NCBI GenBank assembly: GCA_959019945.1 | Contig: CAUEQD010000003.1 | Coordinates: forward strand, 1 to 64,000 | Direction of reading: 5' to 3' | DNA length: 64,000 nt | From: an uncultured Collinsella sp. | GTDB lineage: Bacteria > Actinomycetota > Coriobacteriia > Coriobacteriales > Coriobacteriaceae | Shown: one piece after another, positions 26,280 through 38,263 of the stretch | Layout: each line of letters starts with the position of its first letter | How positions within the stretch are numbered: position 1 is the first letter of the stretch | The notes under the pieces: generated by a model | What the model was told of the DNA's origin: nothing | Seen by the model: the letters and a program-made list of their open reading frames with translations, nothing else | Database searches by the model: none | Translations under genes and position numbers: made by a program

Positions 26280-26323
26280 GGCAATCGGGCGGTTGAAAAA
26301 GATATTTCAACCGCCCGATTGCC
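26280..26323. promoter_or_regulatory. Perfect 19-bp hairpin upstream of the ABC exporter
   Basis: GGCAATCGGGCGGTTGAAA pairs exactly with its complement across a 6-nt loop. No clear T-tract follows on the plus strand. It may be an insulating terminator, a leader structure or an element end. Confidence 0.55.
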
Positions 26324-26469
26324 AGGTTCGTCGGAGGAGATGTCCGATTCCGACTCTCTTGTAGGAAGAGCTTGAGATCGTATTGGCCCAAGGCAATCTT
26401 AAAGCAGTCTCATTGGCAAATCTTCGCTCCTGTTGTGTTGAGGTGTAAGGTATCAGTGATTGATGTTTT

Positions 26470-28125
26470 GTGGCGGGTAGATTGGGGCCTTCCTTGATTC
26501 GATGCGTTCTCTCGAGGTTCATCAGAGCAAAAGGGGCTTTCGTCTTCATTGCTATCACGGTGATTGGAACCGCTCTCTCCTATGCCATGCCATACGTGAA
26601 CGGGAAATTCTTAGATTTTCTTCTCGGTAACCGCAGCGAAAGAGACGCCGTACTCTTCGCGCTCCTGGTTGCGTCAATAGGAGTTTTCTCCACCCTCTTT
26701 ACTTATTTTGCAGGAACACTTTCCATTCGCATAACCACGAGACTTTCCTTTGATCTTCTCAGGGAGGCCGTCTTGCGTTTTGAAAGAGACGATTACTTGG
26801 TGAGTCGGACCATCGATCCAGCCTATACAACGCAACGGATTATTTCCGACTCCAGCGTGGTCTCATCCTTCGTTTTGGCGAATTTTATCAGTGCGCCGCT
26901 GTCCATTGTAGCCATTCCCATCGTATTGCTTATCATATGGTCAATTGATTCAACTCTCGCGGTGTTTTCCATCATTCTCCTCATCGTGTATTTCTGTGTA
27001 ATTACTGGGTTGAGGAAACTTTTGTATAGGGTCACGTATGAGAAGAAAGAGGCGGACAGCGCCTTTTACGCCGCAATTGCATCGCAGCTTAATCAGATTC
27101 TCAACATTCAACTGACATCTTCGTACGGCAAGAGCGAACAAGCGCTCGACGCTGGGTTTAAGAGCTATTTTCCCAAAGTTTTGCGCTCCGGAAAGCTATC
27201 ATATTCTCTGACATCGCTCGATGGTCTTTTCGCAGCGTTGTTTCAAGCGGTGATACTTGTTGTTTCCGGAGTACGAATCATTAACGGAACTATGTCAATA
27301 GGCGAGTACACTATCATCGGTACATACTTCGCGGTTCTCTTTAAGACTTTGAAAAGTATGATGTCATTGTTCAAATCCTATCAGGACGCCAAAGCATCAT
27401 GGGATAGGACGGCTATCGCGACGAGGGAAAAGGCGAGATCGGGGTGGAATCGGACCGATTTGGCGAAACTTGATGGAATAAATGACATTTCGGTATCTGA
27501 TTTGGAATTCTCGGTTGCCCTTCCAGACGGATCTGTCCGAGGGGTCCTCGGCGGGTTTTCTTTCAAGTTTTCCGGTCCTGGTACATATTGCATAGTTGGG
27601 GAGAACGGAAGGGGCAAGACATCGCTTCTTTACTTGATGCTCGGGCTATATTCATCGAAAGGCAAAGTAAAATACAACGGTGTGCCAATCGAAGAATGCG
27701 ACTTGGATTACATACGTGCGAGAGAGATATCGTGCTGCCCACAGTCGTGCTTCGCGCCGGACGAAACGGTGAAAGAGCTGTTAGAGTATTTCGACACGCC
27801 CTTTTCTCCCTATCACCGGGGTGTAGATGACCTACCTTCGCTGGAAAACAGCGTGAAGGAGTTGCTCGGGAAACGTTGCTCCGCGCTTTCGGGCGGTGAG
27901 TTGCGCCGCGTGTACTTATGGTCGGCGCTTTCACGCAAGTCGTCAGTTTTGGTGCTCGACGAGCCCACGACTGGGTTAGACGCTGTAAGCCGCGCCGAGC
28001 TTGCGGCCTATGTTAAGCGCAACAAGCAAAGCCAGCTGATCATCATTGTCTCTCACGATGACGAGATGGTCGGCGCGGTAGAAGGGGTAGTGGATTTAGG
28101 CAGCATGTACCAAGGTAAATGCTGA
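26470..28125 (+). CDS. ABC exporter, fused permease and ATPase
   Basis: A 551-residue half-transporter. Six membrane helices (about 20-310) are followed by an ATPase domain (about 335-545). Walker A GENGRGKT is at 377-384, the signature LSGGELRR near 472, Walker B LVLDEPTT near 496 and the switch histidine in VSHDDE. It lacks an N-terminal C39 peptidase, so it could export a peptide or lipid but not cleave a leader itself. The start is a GTG with no strong ribosome binding site. It converges on the RiPP genes and is the only transporter in the island, so export of the modified peptides is plausible but not proven. Confidence 0.85.
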   Translation: MAGRLGPSLIRCVLSRFIRAKGAFVFIAITVIGTALSYAMPYVNGKFLDFLLGNRSERDAVLFALLVASIGVFSTLFTYFAGTLSIRITTRLSFDLLREAVLRFERDDYLVSRTIDPAYTTQRIISDSSVVSSFVLANFISAPLSIVAIPIVLLIIWSIDSTLAVFSIILLIVYFCVITGLRKLLYRVTYEKKEADSAFYAAIASQLNQILNIQLTSSYGKSEQALDAGFKSYFPKVLRSGKLSYSLTSLDGLFAALFQAVILVVSGVRIINGTMSIGEYTIIGTYFAVLFKTLKSMMSLFKSYQDAKASWDRTAIATREKARSGWNRTDLAKLDGINDISVSDLEFSVALPDGSVRGVLGGFSFKFSGPGTYCIVGENGRGKTSLLYLMLGLYSSKGKVKYNGVPIEECDLDYIRAREISCCPQSCFAPDETVKELLEYFDTPFSPYHRGVDDLPSLENSVKELLGKRCSALSGGELRRVYLWSALSRKSSVLVLDEPTTGLDAVSRAELAAYVKRNKQSQLIIIVSHDDEMVGAVEGVVDLGSMYQGKC

Positions 28126-28493
28126 CAAGTGTAGTGCTACCCAACTGACAGAGATAACAAAAAAGCGATGCAGATGCACGTAGCATTCAGTCGGTTCGGA
28201 CTCGGTGCCTTCACGCCATCGCAACGCTTTCAGATATAGTTCTCATTCTCTTACTAAAGGAAACTTTAGTCTACGTTGTCTTGTCGAGACAGAGGTGAAG
28301 CGAAGTGTTGTCGCGACGTATCTTATTCCAGGTGGCTCAGTATCATCGTGAGAATCACACCAAAGTGTACTTACAATTCTCGTGTCCCACGGACAACATG
28401 AGCTGAGCATTGAGGTTCCACCCTTTGCTGCAACTACACGGGGTTGGACGGCAATGAATATGCCGGGCCGCATGCCACGCGCAGCGGGGGTCC

Positions 28494-28619
28494 ATGCCCC
28501 AGTATGTTGCCTACAGCAGCCTCGATGTCCACGCACACATCATCTCTGCCTTCGTGTTCAATCCGTTTGCCGGAGAGTGCGAGGGTTACAAGGCCGTAGA
28601 ATTCGAGCCGAACAAATGA
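28494..28619 (+). pseudogene. IS110-like transposase N-terminal fragment
   Basis: A 41-residue opening whose YSSLDVHAHIISAFVFNP resembles the first Asp-containing strand (DVH) of IS110-family DEDD transposases. It stops after about 41 codons and no transposase continuation is visible. Probably a relic of element traffic between the exporter and the RiPP genes. The rest of 28126-28822 holds no gene I can support. Confidence 0.4.
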
Positions 28620-28713
28620 AATGCGGTATCAGCGCATAGGATTAAACTGACGATTGCTTTGCACTGAGAATACGCTTGGAAAGCCGCTATGGGTGGCGGC
28701 CCGGGTTAAATAG

Positions 28714-28765
28714 AGAAGCCCGTCCGATCACTTTCATGTGGCGAACGGTCGGGCTTCTTATTCCA
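28714..28765 (-). terminator. Terminator-like hairpin at the end of the RiPP locus
   Basis: AGAAGCCCG...CGGGCTTCT arms of 16 nt with two mismatches (28714-28729 with 28743-28758) and AT-rich flanks on both sides. It lies about 60 bp past the last small gene on the minus strand. Confidence 0.55.
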
Positions 28766-28822
28766 CTTGCCAATGCTCGGCTCATATTGGAAGAAAGCTA
28801 CGCTAATGTTTGCGTGACACTC

Positions 28823-28930
28823 CTATTTTCTCCGAAGAAAGAGTCGGATAATGAAGAATAGAATTAAAAAAGGTGCCAGATATAACGCAAGTATAAAGGC
28901 TAATCCAACGAGACCTTGCAATAATGGCAT
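28823..28930 (-). CDS. 35-residue hydrophobic membrane peptide in the RiPP locus
   Basis: GGGAGGAG lies just ahead of the ATG at 28930. The product is almost one hydrophobic helix (about residues 3-28) with a basic end RLFLRRK. Its start is 78 bp past the stop of the second precursor gene, on the same strand. It is too short for usual gene callers. It could be an immunity peptide, an accessory to export, or an unrelated small membrane protein (all inference). Confidence 0.6.
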   Translation of the reverse strand: MPLLQGLVGLAFILALYLAPFLILFFIIRLFLRRK

Positions 28931-29008
28931 AACTCCTCCCAGACACGAGATTTTGGTATTTGTTCCCATCTTATTCTGAATTGGACCAAATAGTTCCTAG
29001 CCACAAAA

Positions 29009-29188
29009 CTACTCGTCAACTGGATCGCACCAATCTGCTGGCAAAACACAGCTTGATTCTTTATCGACATAGCACCAATCCGCAACAGGGCACTCGGCGA
29101 TGTCGTAAAAATTGCATATATCAACTCCAAGACAACAAGGCTCAACGGGAGGATGTTCATTTGAACCAACAGGATGGATATGCTTCAT
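29009..29188 (-). CDS. Cys/Asp-rich RiPP precursor peptide B
   Basis: A 59-residue peptide with GAGGAG five bases before its ATG. It starts MKHIHP, exactly as precursor A does, then a short leader, then a core with seven cysteines. Four cysteines are followed at the fourth position by Asp (C19..D23, C25..D29, C33..D37, C54..D58), and the other core cysteines have Asp at two to five residues. CxxxD is the pattern used by radical SAM enzymes that make Cys-to-Asp thioether bridges (freyrasin-type ranthipeptides). The longer overlapping minus-strand opening in another frame lacks these features. Confidence 0.8.
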   Translation of the reverse strand: MKHIHPVGSNEHPPVEPCCLGVDICNFYDIAECPVADWCYVDKESSCVLPADWCDPVDE

Positions 29189-29218
29189 AACAGCTCCTCA
29201 CCTTAATCCAATTAGAGA

Positions 29219-29422
29219 CTACGTTTGATCAATGCCACAGTGATCTACAACGCAGATGCTGCCGCCATCCATGTCATAGTCGCAGTAATCGTATGCACCA
29301 CAGCCATCTGCTTTATCATAAACAGTACAGATGTCAGTAATGCCCAAGAGGCAGTCAAAAGACATCGGCTTCACGCCTGCCTCGCCGCCACTTCCTGGAT
29401 TAATCGGATGAATATGCTTCAC
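29219..29422 (-). CDS. Cys/Asp-rich RiPP precursor peptide A
   Basis: A 67-residue peptide. I chose the GTG at 29422 because GGGAGG lies five bases ahead and the product then begins MKHIHP, like precursor B. The leader (about 1-22) contains PGSGGEAG. The core has six cysteines (24, 32, 41, 47, 57, 62), each with an Asp two to six residues after it; C32..D36 and C41..D45 are exact CxxxD. It is the first small gene after the radical SAM gene, about 170 bp downstream. It is not a standard SCIFF peptide: the Cys spacing differs and few Thr acceptors are present. Confidence 0.82.
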   Translation of the reverse strand: MKHIHPINPGSGGEAGVKPMSFDCLLGITDICTVYDKADGCGAYDYCDYDMDGGSICVVDHCGIDQT

Positions 29423-29591
29423 GACTACCTCCCTTTGAGTGCAGAAAAACCTCAATATTGTGTATAACAAACCAAGATGTCTAGTTCACCATATTTCTAG
29501 AATGGTTTCGGCGAATGTAGCAATAAGCTTCGCAGACGGTAATCAGAAGAACGAACACCTCCACAATGGTGACAGCAATGCGCTGAACCGC

Positions 29592-30968
29592 TTATTCCGA
29601 TACAGTAGCTTCTCGTTGATTTTTCTCCTGCGAAGATGAGTGGCGGGAAATAAGGTCAAAAGCCATCTCGTAGCACATTTTTCTATATTCACATGATGCA
29701 GGGTGTAGACTCTTGGGCAAGTAGCCGTGCTCGTCTGCAGCCTCCCAGCTACAGCCCCCACCACAGAAAGACCGAGCCCAACAGTCCGTACAGTCAATTC
29801 TTTTTTCGACACCCTGACTCCAGTTTTCAATATACCTAGTTTCGTCAATTCCGGTGACGATGTTGCCCATTTTGAATCGCATCATCCCGACAAACCTGTG
29901 ACAGGGGTATACGTCCCCTTCGGGAGTCACGGAAATAAAACGCCTGCCAGCCCCGCATCCGACAAAGGCGATCCTGTTGCTCATAATCAAATCAACTGCA
30001 GTTTTCAATGTTCTAAACAAGGGCTTTTCCCCTTGATCAATCTGTTTGAGATATTGATCCGCCAAATCTATTAGGCCCGCCCTGATTTTGTTTAATGAGT
30101 GTTCGTCGAGTTTGATATTCTCATCGAATGAGCTCACGGGCGAGAAGTAAATCCTTCTGAAGCCCATCTCTTTAAACTGAAGATAGTCTTCAACAAGGTT
30201 ACAGTTATTATTTGTTAAGGTCGCTCTTGCGCCGAAGGGGAACGACTCGGAAAAACGACGAACGTTTTTGTCGATATCGGAGAAAGAGCCGCCTCCCGTC
30301 TTATACGGGCGCGATGCATCGTGCTTGCATCCTGTACCATCGAGACTAATCAGAACAGAAAACCCGTGCTCCTTGAAAGAATTCACAGCAGTGTCATTCA
30401 AAAGCGTTCCGTTGGTCGTAATAGAATAGGTAAAGTTTCTATTGGGGTATATTCTTTTTGAATAGTCGACCGTTTTCCATATCAGCGGCTCGTTAATCAT
30501 GGGTTCCCCACCAAAAAAGACGATCGCAAGCGTTTCGTTTTCCGATGAACTTGCGACGAGGTAGTCGACCGCCTTGAAGGCTATCTCGTCTGTCATCAGC
30601 AGAGGAGACGTTCCATAATCTCCTTTACCGGCAAAACAGTAACTACAACCAAGGTTGCATGCATGTGAAACGTGGAGTTCGATGGATCTAAGTTTTCGAG
30701 GCGTGTCTTTTGTTAAGAAAGTCCGCTCAGACAATCGTTGATACTCATCAATGTCGTCTTCAAGTTCTGCTATGGTCGTTTGGTCGTAGCCTTTCGCAGC
30801 AAGTGACTTTGTTAGCAACTTCGAGTTGACCGTTCTTCCCGATGCTTCAAATATGCGAAGCGCATCTTCTGATGCTTGGTCAACCTGAAAGCAATTGCGA
30901 GTGACCTCATCGAAGCAGTAACGACGATCACTTACTGAGAAAAAAATGCATACGTTCCTCAATTTCAT
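29592..30968 (-). CDS. Radical SAM/SPASM peptide maturase
   Basis: A 458-residue enzyme. An N-terminal segment (about 1-90) could bind the precursor leader. The radical SAM cluster motif is C104-xxx-C108-xx-C111 (CNLGCSYC), followed by FFGGEP (about 151-156) and a TTNGT strand. The C-terminal SPASM region has cysteines 338, 356, 393, 396, 402, 406, 426 and 432, which fit two auxiliary Fe-S clusters. This architecture is that of sactipeptide/ranthipeptide maturases, which join Cys sulfur to a carbon of another residue. The Cys/Asp-rich precursors directly downstream are the obvious substrates. The ribosome binding site at 30968 is weak. Confidence 0.9.
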   Translation of the reverse strand: MKLRNVCIFFSVSDRRYCFDEVTRNCFQVDQASEDALRIFEASGRTVNSKLLTKSLAAKGYDQTTIAELEDDIDEYQRLSERTFLTKDTPRKLRSIELHVSHACNLGCSYCFAGKGDYGTSPLLMTDEIAFKAVDYLVASSSENETLAIVFFGGEPMINEPLIWKTVDYSKRIYPNRNFTYSITTNGTLLNDTAVNSFKEHGFSVLISLDGTGCKHDASRPYKTGGGSFSDIDKNVRRFSESFPFGARATLTNNNCNLVEDYLQFKEMGFRRIYFSPVSSFDENIKLDEHSLNKIRAGLIDLADQYLKQIDQGEKPLFRTLKTAVDLIMSNRIAFVGCGAGRRFISVTPEGDVYPCHRFVGMMRFKMGNIVTGIDETRYIENWSQGVEKRIDCTDCWARSFCGGGCSWEAADEHGYLPKSLHPASCEYRKMCYEMAFDLISRHSSSQEKNQREATVSE

Positions 30969-31467
30969 GCTGGACTGGCACTAACCTTGTTTATTGTTGC
31001 GCAGCTATAAAAAACCACCAGCGGGGATTCGGTGTGCGGCCCAATCGGACTCCCAAAAGGTTCTATTTGAGACTGGCAAGCTTTGTGTTGTTGGCACTTC
31101 GACAGCGCTCTTTATTCCAACATGGAGCCTCGCAGTTTGAGTCGACTTGCCTCTGGAAGGTCCGATCTTAACTTGATTTAGGATGAAAACAGATTACAGG
31201 CGCGCTCCTCTAGAAAGAAAGGAAACCAATCGCCGCCTTTCACCAGGAAAGTTTTTATAGCCCACCTCGAGCAAAATGAAAGATGCGAGAGCGATTGGGG
31301 AACAACGCGAATCTCCCCTTTTGGGTGGGAGCGAGCCTTCAGCCACCGGCGAACGACTCGCCCTGGTCAGAATCTGGAAGTGGTGCCGGGCCGCTTGGGC
31401 CTCCCCGGTGACTTCGTGGGGCTTACCTGCCTGACGTCGAGGAGTACATCCGCAAGATTCGTTCCCT

Positions 31468-31941
31468 ATGCCGTTTGCTCTCACGCCCGCCTTAGTTCCA
31501 AGTCGGGCGAGCCGCCGCGCTCATGCGACCCGTGGCGGCGACACGTCGACGCCGCGCTCGCTGAGCACATCTTCGGTCGCGGGCGAGCACGAGGTCGCGC
31601 CGGCGCATCCGCTGGGACTGCTGTGCGTGCAAAACGGCTACGTGGTGAGCGTCCCGCGCTGGATTCAGCCGAGTGAGGAAGGCGTTGAGATCGGCGCGCT
31701 GGCAACGGGGGAGGGCGGCATCACCGACGACGTCTCGGCCCGCCATGCCCATATCTGGTGCGACGAGTCTGGCGCATGGTTTGTCGAGGACCTGTCGTCC
31801 ACTAACGGCACCGTGGTGGTAAACGGGGCCACGAGTGTGTGTATTCAAGTAGAGCCCGGCCGCTCCGCCCAGCTCAACCCCGGCGACGAGCTCAAACTCG
31901 GCGAATCCACCACCTACGCCATCCTGCTCGGCGCCCTCTAG
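31468..31941 (+). pseudogene. Duplicated C-terminal FHA segment, 5'-truncated
   Basis: From about codon 20 onward this matches the last 140 or so residues of the FHA protein encoded at 24269-25207, including ARHAHIWCD and STNGTVVVNG. The first half is absent and replaced by unrelated sequence. No ribosome binding site is visible ahead of the ATG. It could give an FHA-only protein but is more likely a duplication remnant. 30969-31467 shows no supported gene. Confidence 0.7.
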
Positions 31942-32060
31942 CCGGCAGTTAGGGACGTTCCTTTCCTGCCGGTACTTGGGGACACTCCTTGGCGCGTCAG
32001 AGCCAGTCGTCCGGGGATGGAGGGACCATTCTGGCCTTTGGCGGTCACCCGAGGTAAACC
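31515..32060. repeat. Direct repeat copy 2
   Basis: Second copy of the segment at 24778-25325, same orientation, with substitutions and a short deletion in the FHA loop. It ends just before the nifJ promoter region and marks the right border of the accessory island. Confidence 0.85.
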
Positions 32061-32392
32061 TTTACCGCCCGCCTATATTTGTCGAAATTACACTTAACGG
32101 CGGGGTACAATAAACCCGCATGCGGATTTCCGTTGCGGGCGCTTCCCATCGCCGGGGCGTGCCCGGGAGCATCCGGCATGCGGCCTTTGCGGCGCTCGGT
32201 CATGTGCAAGACGGGCGGTCGGGTCTGTGGGGCGCATCAGCTGTCCCTCGCCTCGGCATGTCTTCTCTCCACGCCACGTACCTGCTGCTGAGCCTGCCTG
32301 CCAGATGATTGGAAGCAACAGCGTAAATCCCATCACGCCAACATCCCGGCGATCGCCGGGGCCTGTATACCTATATGAGAGGAGAGGGGTAT
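32061..32392 (+). promoter_or_regulatory. nifJ promoter and long GC-rich leader
   Basis: A TACAAT -10-like hexamer lies near 32106 within AT-richer DNA. Between it and the nifJ start are about 280 bases with several GC-rich inverted segments but no reading frame with a ribosome binding site. GAGAGGGG lies just ahead of the nifJ ATG. The leader length is unusual and may fold into a regulatory RNA (inference). Confidence 0.4.
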
Positions 32393-35932
<3,540 letters not shown>

Positions 35933-35942
35933 GTCTCCCACC

Positions 35943-36067
35943 GCAGGATCTGAGGGCTGACCTTCGCGGACGTCCTCGGACATGAAAGAACCCCCGCTGC
36001 GCACTACGTGCGGCGGGGGTTCTTTCGTCCTGCGGAGTGTCCGCGAAGGTTAGCCCTCAGATCCTGC
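35943..36067. repeat. Long inverted repeat enclosing the nifJ terminator
   Basis: 29-nt arms (35943-35971 with 36039-36067) match except for one G-T pair. Between them is a terminator stem, GAAAGAACCCCCGC with its complement (35984-35997 and 36013-36026), ending in TTCTTTC. It would form a large cruciform or RNA hairpin and block transcription from both sides. Confidence 0.85.
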
Positions 36068-36209
36068 TACGACTACGTCCTCGGATTGTGGGGCTGCATG
36101 AGGGACGTGGTTGTGGGGGCCTTTTGTCCCCGTCGCTGTTTCGCGGCGCGGCCGCGAAACCACGCGTTACTTTGGTTATGGAGGGGGCTTGGTTGTTGGT
36201 TCAGATGAT

Positions 36210-37571
36210 CTAGAGAGATATGGGTGCAAATGAGAAATCGTTGTTGGGGTCGTCCTTTTCCATAAACTCATCGAGGCAGAATGTCATATAGATTGGAACG
36301 TACAGGATCTTGCCCTCTTCGCTAAGGTTTTCGTGGCTCAGCACAACGGCCTCGGGAATCTTGTACTCGCCCACACTCATCAGGCGATCGAGGGCCGCAT
36401 GTGCTCGAACTTTCTTGCCCGATTTGACTTCGATTGGGACAACATGTCCTCGGGCGCCTTCGATTACAAAGTCGACTTCACCGACCTCACGTGTTTGGTA
36501 GTACCACGTATCTGCTCCGAGGGCAACAAGCTCCTGCGCGACCACGTTTTCATAGAGACCGCCGAGGTTGGGGGTTTTCATATCTAGATATACAGCGCGT
36601 GCCGTGCTACCGGGATATCGCGATGCGAGCATTCCTGTATCGGACTCGTATAGTTTGAAGGCGGCTGCCTTCTCTGTCCTCTTAAGAGGACTCCGGGCCT
36701 CCGTCACCTGGGGGACCATCAATCCAACGCCTGCGTTCACCAGCCATAGGAAATCCTGCTCGTATTTTTGAAGACGAGCTCCCTCGCCTAGAGACGAGAC
36801 GATAAAGCGATGGGACTCCGCCTCAAGCTGAACGGGAATTTGCTCGAAAATGGAGCGAACGTTAAACGCTCGAGTCGATGCATATTTAGAGATATCGCTT
36901 TTGTACTGATCGACTAGCTGAATTTGAAGCTCACGCGTTCTCACGAGCGAATAGCCCGAATCGATATAGTTCTGAACGACCTCTGGCATGCCGCCGCAAA
37001 CGATATAGGCTCTAAAGTTTTTGAGCATCGCCTCATGAATATAGTTTTCGACGGGACGTCTCTCGACAAGGCAGCTGCGAATGTCTGCAAGCACATTCTC
37101 GCTGATGCTGTTTGCCCAACAGAACTCTTCAAAATCCATCGGTCGCATAACAATGTGCTCGACATACCCCACCGGAAAAGAAGAGATCCCCTTAAACTCA
37201 GTCCCAAGCATAGACCCCGAGAAGACATAGCTAAAGCGTCCGTCCTCGACCAGCGCCTTCATAAGTGCAACGATCTGCGGATACTCCTGAATCTCATCGA
37301 CGAAGATAAGCGTGTCTCCTTCAACAAGCGGTGCATCCGCAAGAAGGGCCACACGGTTGATGAAGTCAATGGAGTTCTTAGCGCCAACAAGTACGTCTCG
37401 TGCCTCGGCATCGAGTAGCAGATTGACCTCATAATACGAAGCGTAGTTGCTCTTTCCAAACGCGCGAATTGCATAGCTCTTGCCAATCTGACGCGCGCCA
37501 GTAACAAGCAACGCTTTATTGGATTTGTTCTTCCAGCTCAAAAGCCTGTCAGTGACCTTACGGCGTAGCAT
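36210..37571 (-). CDS. AAA ATPase with DUF4143 domain
   Basis: A 453-residue protein. The ATPase part has Walker A GARQIGKS (about 26-33) and Walker B LIFVDEIQE (about 88-96). The C-terminal DUF4143 half contains a nuclease-like E..VDFVI...PIEVKSG pattern near 365-385. Proteins of this type are common solitary accessory genes; their role is poorly defined. Composition is AT-richer than nifJ and arcC around it, suggesting transfer. Tandem 34-bp repeats start 16 bp upstream of the ATG. Confidence 0.85.
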   Translation of the reverse strand: MLRRKVTDRLLSWKNKSNKALLVTGARQIGKSYAIRAFGKSNYASYYEVNLLLDAEARDVLVGAKNSIDFINRVALLADAPLVEGDTLIFVDEIQEYPQIVALMKALVEDGRFSYVFSGSMLGTEFKGISSFPVGYVEHIVMRPMDFEEFCWANSISENVLADIRSCLVERRPVENYIHEAMLKNFRAYIVCGGMPEVVQNYIDSGYSLVRTRELQIQLVDQYKSDISKYASTRAFNVRSIFEQIPVQLEAESHRFIVSSLGEGARLQKYEQDFLWLVNAGVGLMVPQVTEARSPLKRTEKAAAFKLYESDTGMLASRYPGSTARAVYLDMKTPNLGGLYENVVAQELVALGADTWYYQTREVGEVDFVIEGARGHVVPIEVKSGKKVRAHAALDRLMSVGEYKIPEAVVLSHENLSEEGKILYVPIYMTFCLDEFMEKDDPNNDFSFAPISL

Positions 37572-37586
37572 TAAAACCCCTCAATG

Positions 37587-37672
37587 ACAAAAATTGGCAA
37601 ATAGATTTGACCCTAATCATACAAAAATTGGCAGATAGATTTGACCCAAATCATACAAAAATTGGCAAATAG
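37587..37672. repeat. Tandem 34-bp repeats upstream of the DUF4143 ATPase gene
   Basis: Two 34-bp units (37587-37620 and 37621-37654) differ at a few bases and are followed by an 18-bp partial third. Each carries ACAAAAATTGGCA and TTTGACCC. They abut the start region of the minus-strand ATPase gene and may be operator sites or a target of the protein. Confidence 0.8.
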
Positions 37673-37880
37673 CAAAGCTCGCTTAGGCCTCAAAGCCAGC
37701 GAGCCAGCACGGTACTTTGCGAAAAGGCTGACGGCGCCGTTGTTGAGGGTGGCCAGGTTGGCAGTGGCGCCGTTAGCGTTCTCGGCTGCTTGGGCGCGCA
37801 GGAGCGAAAGGGCGTCGGCAGCGTTCATGCAGAAGCCGACGGTAAAGTTCCATACTGCGAACTCGCAGTCGCTTGCCGCG
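37673..37880 (-). pseudogene. Gene fragment of unknown origin
   Basis: On the minus strand the GC-rich stretch reads as coding-like protein (CMNAADALSLLRAQAAEN...) that runs straight into the 34-bp repeats. It has no proper start or end, so it is probably a remnant cut by the ATPase-repeat insertion. The rest of 37880-38263 is AT-rich and holds arcC promoter sequences but no supported gene. Confidence 0.35.
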
Positions 37881-38263
37881 GGGTGAAGCGCGATCGGCTA
37901 TCCCTTATGTTGGATGAAAAGCCCCATGTTTTTGCAGGGATGCATACTCGTCAAATTAATGTATAGAATCGCGTATAGTGCGAGTAAGATATTGCGCTGT
38001 CCGTTTTGTGTTTAGCAGAGATGTAGTTTGCATAATCCGACATAATCCTCGCTGCATTTAAATAAAGTTGCACGTAAATGGCGTAGATATGTCTGAGCTG
38101 GGGTTCTGTACGCTGAGCGGATAAAAACGACCGTTCACCGTTCCGCTATTTTCAAAATGAATAAAATGAGCGATAAAGAGAATATAAACCTTAATAAACT
38201 CGCGTATCGCACGGACGCGGGTTATTAATGGGTTGTAGGCCTTTTACAGAAAGGATTCCAGCA

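Noticed and set aside
28900..29169. An 89-codon minus-strand frame over precursor B
   Set aside because: It overlaps precursor B in another frame, lacks a ribosome binding site and has no match to precursor A, whereas the 59-codon frame shares MKHIHP and the Cys/Asp pattern.
31200..31467. Coding-like sequence before the truncated FHA copy
   Set aside because: Short conflicting frames on both strands with no start signal or recognisable domain; probably debris at the island border.
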